Assembly: GCF_000337475.1 (NCBI RefSeq)
Contig: NZ_AOIT01000029.1
Location: 136,119-200,118 of the forward strand
From: Natrinema limicola JCM 13563
GTDB taxonomy: Archaea; Halobacteriota; Halobacteria; Halobacteriales; Natrialbaceae
Length of the DNA: 64,000 nucleotides
Direction of reading: 5' to 3'
The first letter of the stretch is position 1, and each line of letters starts with the position of its first letter. Below are positions 52,761 to 60,556 of the stretch, piece by piece. Under the pieces are notes generated by a model. It saw nothing but the letters and a program-made list of their open reading frames with translations. It was not told the DNA's origin and did not search any database. A program made the translations under genes and the position numbers.

Positions 52761-52770
52761 GTTGTATAAG
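52761..52770 (-). promoter_or_regulatory. TATA-like box of the PGF-CTERM operon
   Basis: The minus strand reads CTTATACAAC, centred about 24-27 bases upstream of ATG 52742. Confidence 0.5.
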
Positions 52771-52856
52771 TGCTTTGTGTAGTCACGATAGAATGACAGT
52801 CCGCGTGCCGAGACTGGAGCAGTACGAGCAAGACGCTGGCGCTGAAACGGCCCGAT

Positions 52857-53261
52857 GTGTTCGTCTTCGTCTACGGAACGCTGACCGATCCCGAGCAAGT
52901 CGCGACCGTCTTTGGTGACAGCAGCCAGTACGAGTTCGCCGGCCGCGCGACCCTCGAGGGGTGTCATCGAGTCGACGGCCGCTATCCGACGCTCGCACCC
53001 GGGGGCAGCGTCGACGGACGGCTGCTCGCGGTCGACGACGCGGGCCTCGAGCGCCTCGACCGATACGAGGGTGTCGACAGCGGGCTCTACGTGCGCGTCG
53101 AGGTGTCAACCGGAAGCGGCGTGGAAGACGAGGACGATCGCTGCTGGGTGTACGTCGGCGACCCGGTGAGACTCGATGTCGACGTGACGTGGCCGGGGGA
53201 TGGCCCGTTTTGCGACCGCGTCCGACGAGTCGCTTCGCGGCGGGTCGTCGTGGTCCGATAG
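52857..53261 (+). CDS. Gamma-glutamylcyclotransferase-like protein
   Basis: A 134-residue protein with the AIG2/GGCT motif VFVYGTL at the N-terminus, the loop GRATLEGCHRVDGRYPTLAP and the acid region LERLDRYEGVDSGLYVRVEV containing the expected catalytic Glu. It would cyclise gamma-glutamyl peptides or amines to 5-oxoproline. Haloarchaea contain gamma-glutamylcysteine as main thiol, so a role in thiol turnover is reasonable. GTG 52857 is used as start. Confidence 0.85.
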   Translation: MFVFVYGTLTDPEQVATVFGDSSQYEFAGRATLEGCHRVDGRYPTLAPGGSVDGRLLAVDDAGLERLDRYEGVDSGLYVRVEVSTGSGVEDEDDRCWVYVGDPVRLDVDVTWPGDGPFCDRVRRVASRRVVVVR

Positions 53262-53349
53262 ACCGAATGACGCGTGTCTGTCCTTCGTCTGACGTCCGCT
53301 CTAACCCGCCGCTTGCTTGCGGTTTCACTTTCGCCGCGGGTGCATGAGA

Positions 53350-53358
53350 TTTATATAC
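53350..53358 (+). promoter_or_regulatory. Strong TATA box of the ilvA leader
   Basis: TTTATATAC predicts a start near 53381, which leaves an untranslated leader of about 140 bases before ilvA. Most other genes here are leaderless. Confidence 0.6.
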
Positions 53359-53380
53359 TCTGGGTCCCCTTCTCCATTCG

Positions 53381-53522
53381 CACGTCACACGCCGTGCATT
53401 CCCTGTATTCCCTGTCGTGCTACGTCCTGTAGCACATCCCTGTTGGGGGACGACGGTGGGCCCGGAACGGCTCCCCGCTCTCCGACAGTAATCCTTACAC
53501 CCCACGCCGAGTAGACAGGTGT
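53381..53522 (+). promoter_or_regulatory. Long 5' leader of ilvA with hairpin and short repeats
   Basis: Two direct copies of ATTCCCTGT (53398-53406, 53407-53415) and a related ATCCCTGT (53436-53443) surround a perfect 7-bp hairpin, GTGCTAC-GTCCT-GTAGCAC (53417-53435). No open frame of note. It could be a regulatory leader of threonine deaminase or a small RNA gene; sequence alone does not decide. Confidence 0.45.
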
Positions 53523-54734
53523 ATGCTTGAACTCGCGGATATTCTCGAGGCGCGCGAGCGGGTCCGGGAGACCTCCCGGCAGACGCCCCTCGAACATTCA
53601 CACACCTATTCGGCGATGACCGGTGCCGAGATTCATCTCAAACTGGAGAACTTCCAGCGAACGGGGGCGTTCAAGATCCGTGGGGCGACCAACCGGATCG
53701 CGACGCTCTCCGAGGAACAAAAGGACGCCGGTGTCGTCACCGCGAGCGCTGGCAACCACGCACAGGGAGTCGCGCTCGCGGCCACGCGGTCGGGCGTCGA
53801 CTCGAAGATCGTTATGCCCGAATACGCGCCGATCTCGAAGGTCAAAGCGACCAAAAGCTACGGTGCCGAGGTCGTGCTCGCGGGTCGGGACTACAACGAG
53901 GCCGCCGAGCGCGCCCACGAAATCGAACGCGAGGAGGGCCGAACCTACGTCCACGCCTTCGACGACGAGTACGTGATGGCCGGACAGGGAACGATCGGCC
54001 TCGAGATCATAGAGGACTGCCCCGACGTCGAGACGGTCGTCGTCCCGATCGGCGGCGGCGGGCTGATCAGCGGGATTGCGACCGCGATCAAAGAACAGAA
54101 ACCGGACACACGTGTCATCGGGGTACAGGCCGACGGTGCCTCGAGTGCAGCGCCCTCACTCGAGAAGGGCGAACGCGTCTCGATCGACGCGGTCGATACG
54201 ATCGCCGACGGGATCGCGACCCGCAGCATCGGCGAACAGACCTTTCCCCACATTCAGGAGTACGTCGACGAGATCGTCACCGTCTCCGACCCCGAGATCG
54301 CCGTCGCCCTGGTCTACCTGCTCGAGCGCTCGAAGACTCTCGTCGAGGGCGCGGGCGCGGTCCCGCTTGCAGCCGTCCTCTTCGAGACGTTCGACTACGA
54401 CGAAGACGAAGTCATCGTCCCCGCCCTTTGCGGTGGGAATATCGACCTCAACACGCTTACCAACGTCATCGTTCGCGGGCTGGTCGAGACCGGCCGGTAT
54501 CTGAAGATCAAGACCGTCCTCAAGGATCGACCGGGCGCGCTCGAGGATCTGCTGGATATCTTCACCGCCCACCGGGCGAACATCTACGCGATCCACCACG
54601 ATCGCACTTCCCGCGAGGTCGAGATGAGCGACACCGAAGTCGAGATCGAACTCGAGATGCGCGGCCCCGACCACGTCGATGCGTTCCTCGCCGATCTCCG
54701 CGATGCGGGCTACGAAGTCGACGTGCTGGCCTGA
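53523..54734 (+). CDS. ilvA: Threonine ammonia-lyase
   Basis: Deaminates threonine to 2-oxobutanoate, the first step to isoleucine, releasing an unstable enamine/imine. The 403-residue protein has the PLP lysine K51 in GAFKIRGATNR, SAGNHAQG, the phosphate cup PIGGGGLISG and a C-terminal ACT domain (about 325-403, LKIKTVLKDRPGALEDLLDI) that can bind an allosteric amino acid. Length fits the archaeal/catabolic-type family with one ACT domain. It is followed 53 bases later by ridA, whose product clears the reactive intermediate. Confidence 0.94.
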   Translation: MLELADILEARERVRETSRQTPLEHSHTYSAMTGAEIHLKLENFQRTGAFKIRGATNRIATLSEEQKDAGVVTASAGNHAQGVALAATRSGVDSKIVMPEYAPISKVKATKSYGAEVVLAGRDYNEAAERAHEIEREEGRTYVHAFDDEYVMAGQGTIGLEIIEDCPDVETVVVPIGGGGLISGIATAIKEQKPDTRVIGVQADGASSAAPSLEKGERVSIDAVDTIADGIATRSIGEQTFPHIQEYVDEIVTVSDPEIAVALVYLLERSKTLVEGAGAVPLAAVLFETFDYDEDEVIVPALCGGNIDLNTLTNVIVRGLVETGRYLKIKTVLKDRPGALEDLLDIFTAHRANIYAIHHDRTSREVEMSDTEVEIELEMRGPDHVDAFLADLRDAGYEVDVLA

Positions 54735-54787
54735 TTGCGGTCCCCGTTCCACCCCGTTTTAAGCCGGCGCCGACCGAGACGTGGGAT

Positions 54788-55168
54788 ATGAAACGCATCA
54801 TCGAGACCGACGACGCACCCGCCGCAGTCGGTGCGTACAGTCAGGCGACCAGCAACGGCTCACTGCTCTTTACCGCCGGCCAGATCCCCCTGACAGCCGA
54901 CGGCGAACTGCTCGACGACGAATCGATCGCGGCCCAGACCGAACAGGCGCTTTACAACCTCGACGCCATTCTCGACGAAGCCGGTGCGTCGTCCGAGGAC
55001 ATCCTCAAAGTCACCGTGTTCCTCGCGGACATCGACGACTTCGAGGCGATGAACGAGGCCTACGCCAACTACTTCGACGACGAGCCGCCGGCCAGAAGTG
55101 CCGTCGAAGCCGGCGCGCTCCCGAAGGGCGTCGGCGTCGAGATCGAAGCCGTTGCCTCCCTCGAGTGA
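54788..55168 (+). CDS. ridA: Rid family imine/enamine deaminase
   Basis: A 126-residue trimeric enzyme that hydrolyses 2-aminoacrylate or 2-iminobutanoate to the keto acid. It shows APAAVGAYSQA, FTAGQIPL, the helix QTEQALYNLDAILDEAGAS, VTVFLADIDDF and PPARSAVEAGALPKG, with the conserved Arg that binds the carboxylate. It lies directly behind ilvA, whose enzyme makes its main substrate, so the pairing is meaningful. ATG 54788 is the natural start. A TATA-like box is not evident, consistent with cotranscription. Confidence 0.93.
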   Translation: MKRIIETDDAPAAVGAYSQATSNGSLLFTAGQIPLTADGELLDDESIAAQTEQALYNLDAILDEAGASSEDILKVTVFLADIDDFEAMNEAYANYFDDEPPARSAVEAGALPKGVGVEIEAVASLE

Positions 55169-55183
55169 GGCGGTGACCGGTCC

Positions 55184-55429
55184 GTGACCGATTCGCTCTC
55201 GGCGTTGTTCGGACTCGAGGCGCGCGTCACGTCGGCCCTGCTGTGGGGACTCGTCGGCAGCCTGTCGATGCTGGTCGGTGTCCAGAGCTACACGCTGCTC
55301 GTCGACCCCCTCGTGACGATCACGCAGGCGCTGGCGGTGGCGTTGCTGGTCGGACTCGCCGTGGCTGGTGGGGCGTACGTGCTCGAGCCACGGCTTGCTG
55401 CGTGGGCGGCCAACCGCACGACGAAGTGA
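55184..55429 (+). CDS. Small membrane protein (81 aa)
   Basis: A GTG-started frame with two hydrophobic helices (about 18-40 ALLWGLVGSLSMLVGVQSY and 44-66 LVTITQALAVALLVGLAV). It starts 15 bases behind ridA and could belong to the ilvA-ridA transcript. Function unknown. Confidence 0.6.
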   Translation: MTDSLSALFGLEARVTSALLWGLVGSLSMLVGVQSYTLLVDPLVTITQALAVALLVGLAVAGGAYVLEPRLAAWAANRTTK

Positions 55430-55476
55430 ACGTATCTCGTAAGGGTTAAACCACGGACGCGGTTAGGATAGCGTGA

Positions 55477-55558
55477 GCCAGGATGGCCGAACGGTAAGGC
55501 GCACGCCTGGAAAGCGTGTTCCCTTTCGGGATTCAGGGTTCAAATCCCTGTCCTGGCG
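55477..55558 (+). tRNA. tRNA-Ser (GGA)
   Basis: An 82-nt cloverleaf with acceptor GCCAGGA/TCCTGGC plus discriminator G, anticodon stem CACGC/GCGTG with loop CTGGAAA (anticodon GGA), a long class II variable arm (TTCCCTTTCGGGATTC region) and T arm AGGG-TTCAAAT-CCCT. CCA is not encoded. Its 3' end recurs at 55661-55682. Confidence 0.94.
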
Positions 55559-55602
55559 TTTCTGTCGCGAACAACTTCGTGAGCGACAGATACCTAACGA
55601 CT

Positions 55603-55682
55603 GGATTTGAACGAGAGAAGACGTAGCGATCGAACGAAGTGAGATCGACCGTCTTCGCGTGGTTCAAATTCCTGTCCTGGCG
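55603..55682 (+). repeat. Inverted-repeat element behind tRNA-Ser with tRNA 3'-end copy
   Basis: Arms GGATTTGAAC/GTTCAAATTCC enclose GAAGACG/CGTCTTC. The right end, GGTTCAAATTCCTGTCCTGG then CG (55661-55682), copies the tRNA-Ser 3' end (55537-55558) with 21 of 22 bases. In tRNA orientation it aligns with the element behind tRNA-Arg, so both belong to one family. Confidence 0.75.
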
Positions 55683-55804
55683 GTTTCGTGATTGTTGCTC
55701 GTTCACAATAGCGGAGGGCGTTCGTCGCACCTCGAGTCGCGTGTGGGATGATCGACAGTGCAGTCCAGAAGACTTTCATGGCTGGTTCCACCACCGCGTC
55801 ACGG

Positions 55805-56350
55805 ATGCGACGAGTACTACTCGCGGTGACGCTGGCGCTGCTCGTATCGATTGCTGGCTGTTCGGGACTCGGCGGTGAAACGGCTGATCCCGCGCCGGAC
55901 GACGAGACCCAACTCGAGAACGGGAGTACGCTCGAGTCCGAGGACCTGACCACCAACGCGACCGACACCAATCAGTCGGTCCGAATCGAGGCCAACGAGT
56001 CGGTCGCCGGAAGCGAGTTCGAGTCGCTCTCGGTAACGTATCCGCGCGAGAACTTCACCGTCGACAGCGCCCAGCACGACGAGATCGTGCTCGGCGTCGA
56101 CACGAACGGTGACGGCACGGTCGACCGGGAGTTCAACGAGACACACGTTAGCGGCGTCAACAACAACGACTACTCTGCGACCATCGAACTCGACACGACG
56201 TACACGTTCGAGGCTGGTGACGTGATCGTCGCGACGTATCCGTCGGTGAACAACCCGGCCGAGCCGGGAGAGTACACGGTCGAGGTGACGCTCAACGAGG
56301 CCCAGACCGCAAACAGCACAGTCACCATTACAGACACTGAGACCGCCTGA
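55805..56350 (+). CDS. Secreted lipoprotein of unknown function
   Basis: A 181-residue protein. MRRVLLAVTLALLVSIAGC carries a signal peptide and lipobox (S-I-A-G-C), with Cys19 as the likely lipid anchor; the paired arginines suit Tat-dependent export. The mature part is acidic. It has an EF-hand-like VDTNGDGTVDREF (about residues 96-108) and a beta-sandwich-like remainder (ATIELDTTYTFEAGDVIVAT, YTVEVTL). The D-x-N-x-D-G loop may bind calcium. ATG 55805 is favoured because the upstream codons precede the signal. A weak version of the 28-bp intergenic repeat starts at its stop. Confidence 0.75.
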   Translation: MRRVLLAVTLALLVSIAGCSGLGGETADPAPDDETQLENGSTLESEDLTTNATDTNQSVRIEANESVAGSEFESLSVTYPRENFTVDSAQHDEIVLGVDTNGDGTVDREFNETHVSGVNNNDYSATIELDTTYTFEAGDVIVATYPSVNNPAEPGEYTVEVTLNEAQTANSTVTITDTETA

Positions 56351-56411
56351 TACTGTCGGTCGTTGACGAACGCGCTGACGAAGGGTAGGGGTACGCGAAG
56401 GAGGCGCTGGA

Positions 56412-56525
56412 TTACTGCTCGAGTTCCACGGGGGAATCGGTCGCGATCCAGCAGTGGGGGTCATCCGGATCTCTGAGTTTCAGCTTGCCGCTTTGACACA
56501 CCACCATTTCGTATTGGTTGTCCAT
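56412..56525 (-). CDS. Small protein (37 aa) with two cysteines
   Basis: Frame MDNQYEMVVCQSGKLKLRDP ending in HCWIATDSPVELEQ. The two Cys, the Lys/Arg-rich centre and the acidic end resemble tiny zinc-finger-like haloarchaeal proteins. A TATA-like CGATAACC on the minus strand near 56556-56563 lies about 34 bases upstream of ATG 56525. The frame could begin at several upstream codons, up to 56678, but those would place the gene across the SRAP gene's start region. Function unknown. Confidence 0.5.
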   Translation of the reverse strand: MDNQYEMVVCQSGKLKLRDPDDPHCWIATDSPVELEQ

Positions 56526-56695
56526 GATGACCCCGATGACGACTGCATTGTGATCGGTTATCGTAACGGGGCCCGTACCGTCCGGTTTCACGACGGTAGG
56601 GACTGCATACCGCCTGTGTCCTAACGTGTCAGTGCGCTCCTTGCCGACGCGGCTCGAGCGGATGGGCTTTGGCCTCACGGCCCGATGGACTGGCT

Positions 56696-57409
56696 ATGTG
56701 TGGTCGCTACACGCTCGTCGTCGAGCAAGACGAGCTCGAGGCGCGGTTCGACGCCCGGTTTCGCGAGGACGGGGCTGCGTCGAGCTTCAGCCCGCGCTAC
56801 AATATGGCTCCTGGACAGGAACTGCCGGTAATCACGAACGAGCAGCCGGAGACGATTCGACGCCTTGAGTGGGGGCTGGTACCGTCGTGGGCCGACGACG
56901 ACAGCGGCGGGCTGATCAACGCACGGGCCGAGTCGGTTGCCGAGAAGCCGAGTTTTCGAGGTGCCTACGAGCAACGGCGGTGTCTCGTTCCCGCGGACGG
57001 CTTCTACGAGTGGGTCGAGACTGAGAACGGGAAACAGCCCTACCGAGTCACCTTCGAAGACGATCGGGTGTTCGCGATGGCCGGCCTCTGGGAGCGCTGG
57101 GAGCCGGAAACGACCCAGACCGGCCTCGACGCCTTCGGTGGCGGCGTCGACGATGGGACTGATACCGGACCGCTCGAGACGTTTACCATCGTGACGGCGG
57201 AGCCGAACGACCTCGTCGCGGACCTCCATCATCGGATGGCGGTAATTCTCGAGCCCGAGACCGAGCAGCGGTGGCTGACGGGCGAGGCCGGCCACGACGT
57301 GCTCGAGCCGTATCCGGCCGCCGAGATGCGGGCCGAGCCGGTGTCGACGGCAGTGAACGACCCGGCAACGGACGAGCCGTCGCTGATCGAGCCAATCGAG
57401 ACAGTCTGA
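56696..57409 (+). CDS. SOS-response-associated peptidase (HMCES/YedK)
   Basis: A 237-residue protein that crosslinks to abasic sites in single-stranded DNA. The nucleophile is Cys2 (after Met removal), in MCGRYTLV. Other marks are NMAPGQELPVI, the segment GLVPSWADD, INARAESVAEKPSFR, PADGFYEWVE and the terminal ADLHHRMAVILEPE with the active-site His and Glu. It protects DNA at abasic sites during replication. The start must be 56696, as Cys2 is essential; upstream in-frame codons cannot be used. Confidence 0.93.
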   Translation: MCGRYTLVVEQDELEARFDARFREDGAASSFSPRYNMAPGQELPVITNEQPETIRRLEWGLVPSWADDDSGGLINARAESVAEKPSFRGAYEQRRCLVPADGFYEWVETENGKQPYRVTFEDDRVFAMAGLWERWEPETTQTGLDAFGGGVDDGTDTGPLETFTIVTAEPNDLVADLHHRMAVILEPETEQRWLTGEAGHDVLEPYPAAEMRAEPVSTAVNDPATDEPSLIEPIETV

Positions 57410-57480
57410 CCGACGCCGTCGCGGTTCGCGACGGGGCGCGTTCCGTCGGCGACGACCGTTCCGTTCCAACGAATATATGG

Positions 57481-57495
57481 TTTAGGCCCACCTAA
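57481..57495. promoter_or_regulatory. DtxR/Idr-like operator before the GMC operon
   Basis: TTTAGGCCCACCTAA contains TTAGG-N4-CCTAA, an inverted repeat of the type bound by DtxR-family iron or manganese regulators (SirR/Idr in haloarchaea). It begins right after a TATA-like AATATATGG (57472-57480) and ends 10 bases before ATG 57505, so a bound repressor could block transcription. Confidence 0.6.
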
Positions 57496-57504
57496 TCCTC
57501 GTCA

Positions 57505-58023
57505 ATGAAGCTGACCCGGCGAGACGCGGTTGCCGCGCTGGCTGCACTCGGCGTCGGTGGGACGCTGTCGGGCTGTGTGGCCCCGCCCGGATCCGAGCCG
57601 GTCGACGTCGATCGGCTCCGTGAGACGCTGGTCGCGGCCGCCGACGTCATCTACCCGAGCGAGGTCTCCGGCACGGCGACGTTCGTCGAGACGTTCCTCG
57701 AGGGCCGACTCGAGGACCCGACACACGTTGCTGGACTGGATGAGGCGGTCACAGAACTGGATGACAACGCGATGTTCTGGCACGACGAGCGGTTTGCGGC
57801 GCTGTCGGTGACGGATCGCGAGCAGGTGCTTCGGAATATCGATGTGGACACCGCCGATGAGGATCCAACCGGAACGACGAGCGAACGAGTCCGCTACTAC
57901 GTCGTCAACGATCTCTTGCTGGCGCTGTATGCCTCACCGGCAGGCGGGGAACTGGTCGGCATCGAGAACCCGCAGGGACATCCCGGCGGGCTCGCGAGCT
58001 ATCAGCGGGGGCCGAGCGCGTGA
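57505..58023 (+). CDS. Gluconate 2-dehydrogenase subunit 3-like Tat lipoprotein
   Basis: A 172-residue protein. The twin-arginine signal MKLTRRDAVAALAAL with a following LSGC lipobox predicts Tat export and lipid anchoring. The rest (LRETLVAAADVIYPSEVSGT, VTDREQVLRNI, RVRYYVVNDLLLALYASPAG) matches the small third subunit of membrane gluconate/sugar dehydrogenases. It probably anchors or stabilises the GMC flavoprotein encoded next (overlap GTGA). No cytochrome c subunit is present in this stretch. A DtxR/Idr-like palindrome sits in its promoter. Confidence 0.85.
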   Translation: MKLTRRDAVAALAALGVGGTLSGCVAPPGSEPVDVDRLRETLVAAADVIYPSEVSGTATFVETFLEGRLEDPTHVAGLDEAVTELDDNAMFWHDERFAALSVTDREQVLRNIDVDTADEDPTGTTSERVRYYVVNDLLLALYASPAGGELVGIENPQGHPGGLASYQRGPSA

Positions 58024-59657
58024 GTTGGGATCGACCACCCGCCGAGTCGGCGGTGCCGGCGACCGATACGGACGCTGACCGCACTCCCGTCGGGGACGCC
58101 GACGTCTGCGTGATCGGCGCGGGGCCCGCGGGCGGGCTCGTCGCGGATCGCCTCGCTGAGGCCGGCCACGAGGTCGTGATTCTCGAGGCCGGACCGCGGT
58201 TCGACTCGGCCGACAGACTCGCCAGACAGGAGCGGGGGATCCGGCCGGCCTACGACCGGCCGGCCATCTGGGACAGCGATCCGGAGCGCGACGCCTACGA
58301 GTCATCGGGGGAGCGGTTCTACCCGCTGAACCACGCTCGCGCGAGAGGCGTCGGCGGCTCGACGCTCCACTGGCAGGGGATGGTGATGCGGCTCCACGAG
58401 GCCGATTTCAATTCGGCCAGCATCCGGGGCGTCGGGACCGACTGGCCGATCGACTACGAGGACCTGCGGCCGTACTACGCCGCCGCGGAGCGAGAACTCG
58501 GCGTTGCGGGAGCCGACGACAACCCGTTCGCGCCGCCCCGCGAGGAACCCCATCCGATGCCTGCCTTTCGGCCGTCCTACAGCGACTCGCTGTTCGCCGA
58601 GGCCTGCGACGGCCTCGAGATCGCGATGCACTCAGTGCCAAACGCCCGCAACTCGGAGGCTTACGACGGTCGCAACGCCTGCGTCGGCTACGGTACCTGC
58701 CAGCCGGTCTGTCCGTCGGGCGCGAAGTACGACGCGACTGTCCACGTCAAGCGCGCTGAGCGAAAGGGTGCGACGGTGATCGACCGCGCGCCGGTCCAGC
58801 GCCTCGAGCACGGCCCCGATACGATCGAGGCAGCCGTCTACGCGACGCCCGACGGCGAGGCACACCGGCAGGAAGCCGACGCATTCGTGATCGCCTGCGG
58901 CGGCGTGGAGACGCCACGCCTGCTCTTGCTTTCCGAGTCAAGTCATTATCCCGACGGGCTGGCTAACTCGAGCGGTCTCGTCGGCACCTTCTTCATGGAT
59001 CACCTGTTTGCCGGCACGGGCGGCGTCCTCGACGAGCCTACTCGGCAGAACCACGTCGGCTTTCTCACGAGCGAGTCCCACCAGTTCTACGACGAGGCCG
59101 ATGCGGAGTACGCCCCGTTCAAACTCGAGTTCTTCAACTACGCTGGCCCCTCCCCGGTGGGAATGGCGCTGACCGGCGACGACTGGGGCGACGACTTACT
59201 CGCACGGCTCCGGTCGGAGTATGGTTCTCACGTCGGGATGGGTGGCCTCGTCGAACAACTCCCCCGCGAGAACAGCTACGTCGGGCTCGACGCGTCGACG
59301 ACCGACGACCACGGCAATCCGGTTCCGGACGTCCACTGGAACGTGGGTGAACGAGCGCTACGAACTATCGAGCGCGTCAACGAGATTCAGGAACGGATTC
59401 TCGACGAACTCGGCGCAGAGATCACCTGGCAGGTCGGCCGCGAGAATACGGGACCAGCCTATCATCATATGGGGACGACTCGGATGGGTGACGACCCGAC
59501 GGAGAGCGTCGTCGGGCCCGATCTGCGAACCCACGACCTCGAGAACTGCTGGATCGCCTCGAGTAGCGTCTTCCCCACCGGCGGCGCGATGAATCCGACG
59601 CTGACGATCGCGGCGCTGGCGCTGAAGGCCGCAGATCACATACTCGAGCGACTGTAG
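58020..59657 (+). CDS. GMC-family FAD oxidoreductase (sugar/gluconate dehydrogenase large subunit-like)
   Basis: A 545-residue flavoprotein. The N-terminal FAD motif is VIGAGPAGGLVADRLAEAGH. It has HWQGMVMRL, a cysteine-containing CVGYGTCQPVCPSGAKYD and the C-terminal AYHHMGTTRMGDDP with the active-site His. Together with the preceding subunit-3-like protein it forms a two-gene operon for oxidising a sugar or polyol at the membrane. It likely passes electrons to the respiratory chain, though its usual cytochrome partner is not found here. The protein lacks its own signal, so it may be co-exported with the Tat partner. GTG start overlaps the previous stop. Confidence 0.88.
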   Translation: MSWDRPPAESAVPATDTDADRTPVGDADVCVIGAGPAGGLVADRLAEAGHEVVILEAGPRFDSADRLARQERGIRPAYDRPAIWDSDPERDAYESSGERFYPLNHARARGVGGSTLHWQGMVMRLHEADFNSASIRGVGTDWPIDYEDLRPYYAAAERELGVAGADDNPFAPPREEPHPMPAFRPSYSDSLFAEACDGLEIAMHSVPNARNSEAYDGRNACVGYGTCQPVCPSGAKYDATVHVKRAERKGATVIDRAPVQRLEHGPDTIEAAVYATPDGEAHRQEADAFVIACGGVETPRLLLLSESSHYPDGLANSSGLVGTFFMDHLFAGTGGVLDEPTRQNHVGFLTSESHQFYDEADAEYAPFKLEFFNYAGPSPVGMALTGDDWGDDLLARLRSEYGSHVGMGGLVEQLPRENSYVGLDASTTDDHGNPVPDVHWNVGERALRTIERVNEIQERILDELGAEITWQVGRENTGPAYHHMGTTRMGDDPTESVVGPDLRTHDLENCWIASSSVFPTGGAMNPTLTIAALALKAADHILERL

Positions 59658-59681
59658 CGCCCGTCGCTTTCGCCCCCTCTG

Positions 59682-59699
59682 TTTTAGGCAAACCTAAAA
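59682..59699. promoter_or_regulatory. DtxR/Idr-like operator before the GT2 gene
   Basis: TTTTAGG-CAAA-CCTAAAA is a perfect 7-bp inverted repeat with 4-base spacer and shares TTAGG-N4-CCTAA with the 57481 site. It abuts the TATA-like TATAAATG (59701-59708). The position suggests metal-dependent regulation of the downstream gene, though it might also terminate or regulate the GMC operon. Confidence 0.65.
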
Positions 59700-59730
59700 C
59701 TATAAATGTGGTCGGCGGCGAGTACCGCCA

Positions 59731-60477
59731 ATGAGTACCGGGGAGCAGCCCGAGATGACGGACAGCCACGAGGACGAGTACACCTTCGACGACGTCAGCG
59801 TCGTCATGGGAACGTACAACGAAGAGGAAGCGATCGGCACAGTGCTCGCGGACATCGACGAGGTCACCGACGGGAAGGCGGAGGTCGTCTGCGTCGACGG
59901 CTCGTCCGACCGAACGCCCGAAATCGCCCGCGAGCACGGCGCGACGGTGATCGAGCAACAGCCCCAGGGATACGGCGTCGCTGTCCACGCGGCGATCACG
60001 GAACCGGACCGGCCGATCGTCGTCACCACCGACTGCGACGACACCTATCCGATGGAGCAGTTACCGGAGTTTCTCGAGTTGATCAATCAGGGCTACGACG
60101 TGGTCAGCGGCGACCGGCTCTACCACGGTGCCGAGGCGATGCCGGCGTTCAACCGCTTTGGCAACCATGCCTTCGCCGCGATCGCGAGCCTCCTGATGGG
60201 GGCCCGCGTCCACGACACGACGACCGGGATGCGCGCCTATCGACGCGACGTCATCGAGTCGATCGAGTGGACGGAAAACACCGGGCTTTCGGCCGAACTG
60301 CTGATTCGCCCCCTGATGCGGGGCTACGACGTTCGCGAACACCCCATTGCCTACCGCGAGCGTGCTGGCGAGACGAAGCTGGACCCGCTGAAAGGCGGTG
60401 CCGAGATCGCGCGATCGATCGTCAAAGTCTCGCTCGAGGAACGACTCCGCGAGCTCCCTCACGAGCCGACACAGTAG
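59731..60477 (+). CDS. GT2 family glycosyltransferase (dolichol-phosphate-sugar synthase-like)
   Basis: A 248-residue GT-A enzyme: SVVMGTYNEEEAIGTVL for nucleotide-sugar binding, DGSSDRT, the metal-binding TTDCDDTYPMEQ, SGDRLYHGAEAMPAFNRFGN and TTGMRAYRR. This is the pattern of dolichyl-phosphate glucose/mannose synthases such as those of archaeal N-glycosylation. It probably charges dolichol phosphate at the cytoplasmic face. No C-terminal membrane helix is present. A TATA-like box at 59701-59708 gives a leaderless start at 59731, with a DtxR-like palindrome beside it. The convergent neighbour is a GT-C membrane protein that could use such lipid-linked sugars. Confidence 0.88.
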   Translation: MSTGEQPEMTDSHEDEYTFDDVSVVMGTYNEEEAIGTVLADIDEVTDGKAEVVCVDGSSDRTPEIAREHGATVIEQQPQGYGVAVHAAITEPDRPIVVTTDCDDTYPMEQLPEFLELINQGYDVVSGDRLYHGAEAMPAFNRFGNHAFAAIASLLMGARVHDTTTGMRAYRRDVIESIEWTENTGLSAELLIRPLMRGYDVREHPIAYRERAGETKLDPLKGGAEIARSIVKVSLEERLRELPHEPTQ

Positions 60478-60556
60478 CACTCGACGATCGTCTTTCGTTT
60501 TTGAGGGATGCGGACAGCTCATCGCGTCTCCGCTGAGCCGGCGATCGAACCCTCTC

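Noticed and set aside
53381-53522. Reading the ilvA leader as SRP RNA or RNase P RNA
   Set aside because: It is too short and lacks the conserved cores of either RNA that I would expect to see.
57410-57471. A further gene between the HMCES gene and the GMC operon
   Set aside because: The gap is too short and contains only the promoter and operator of the operon.
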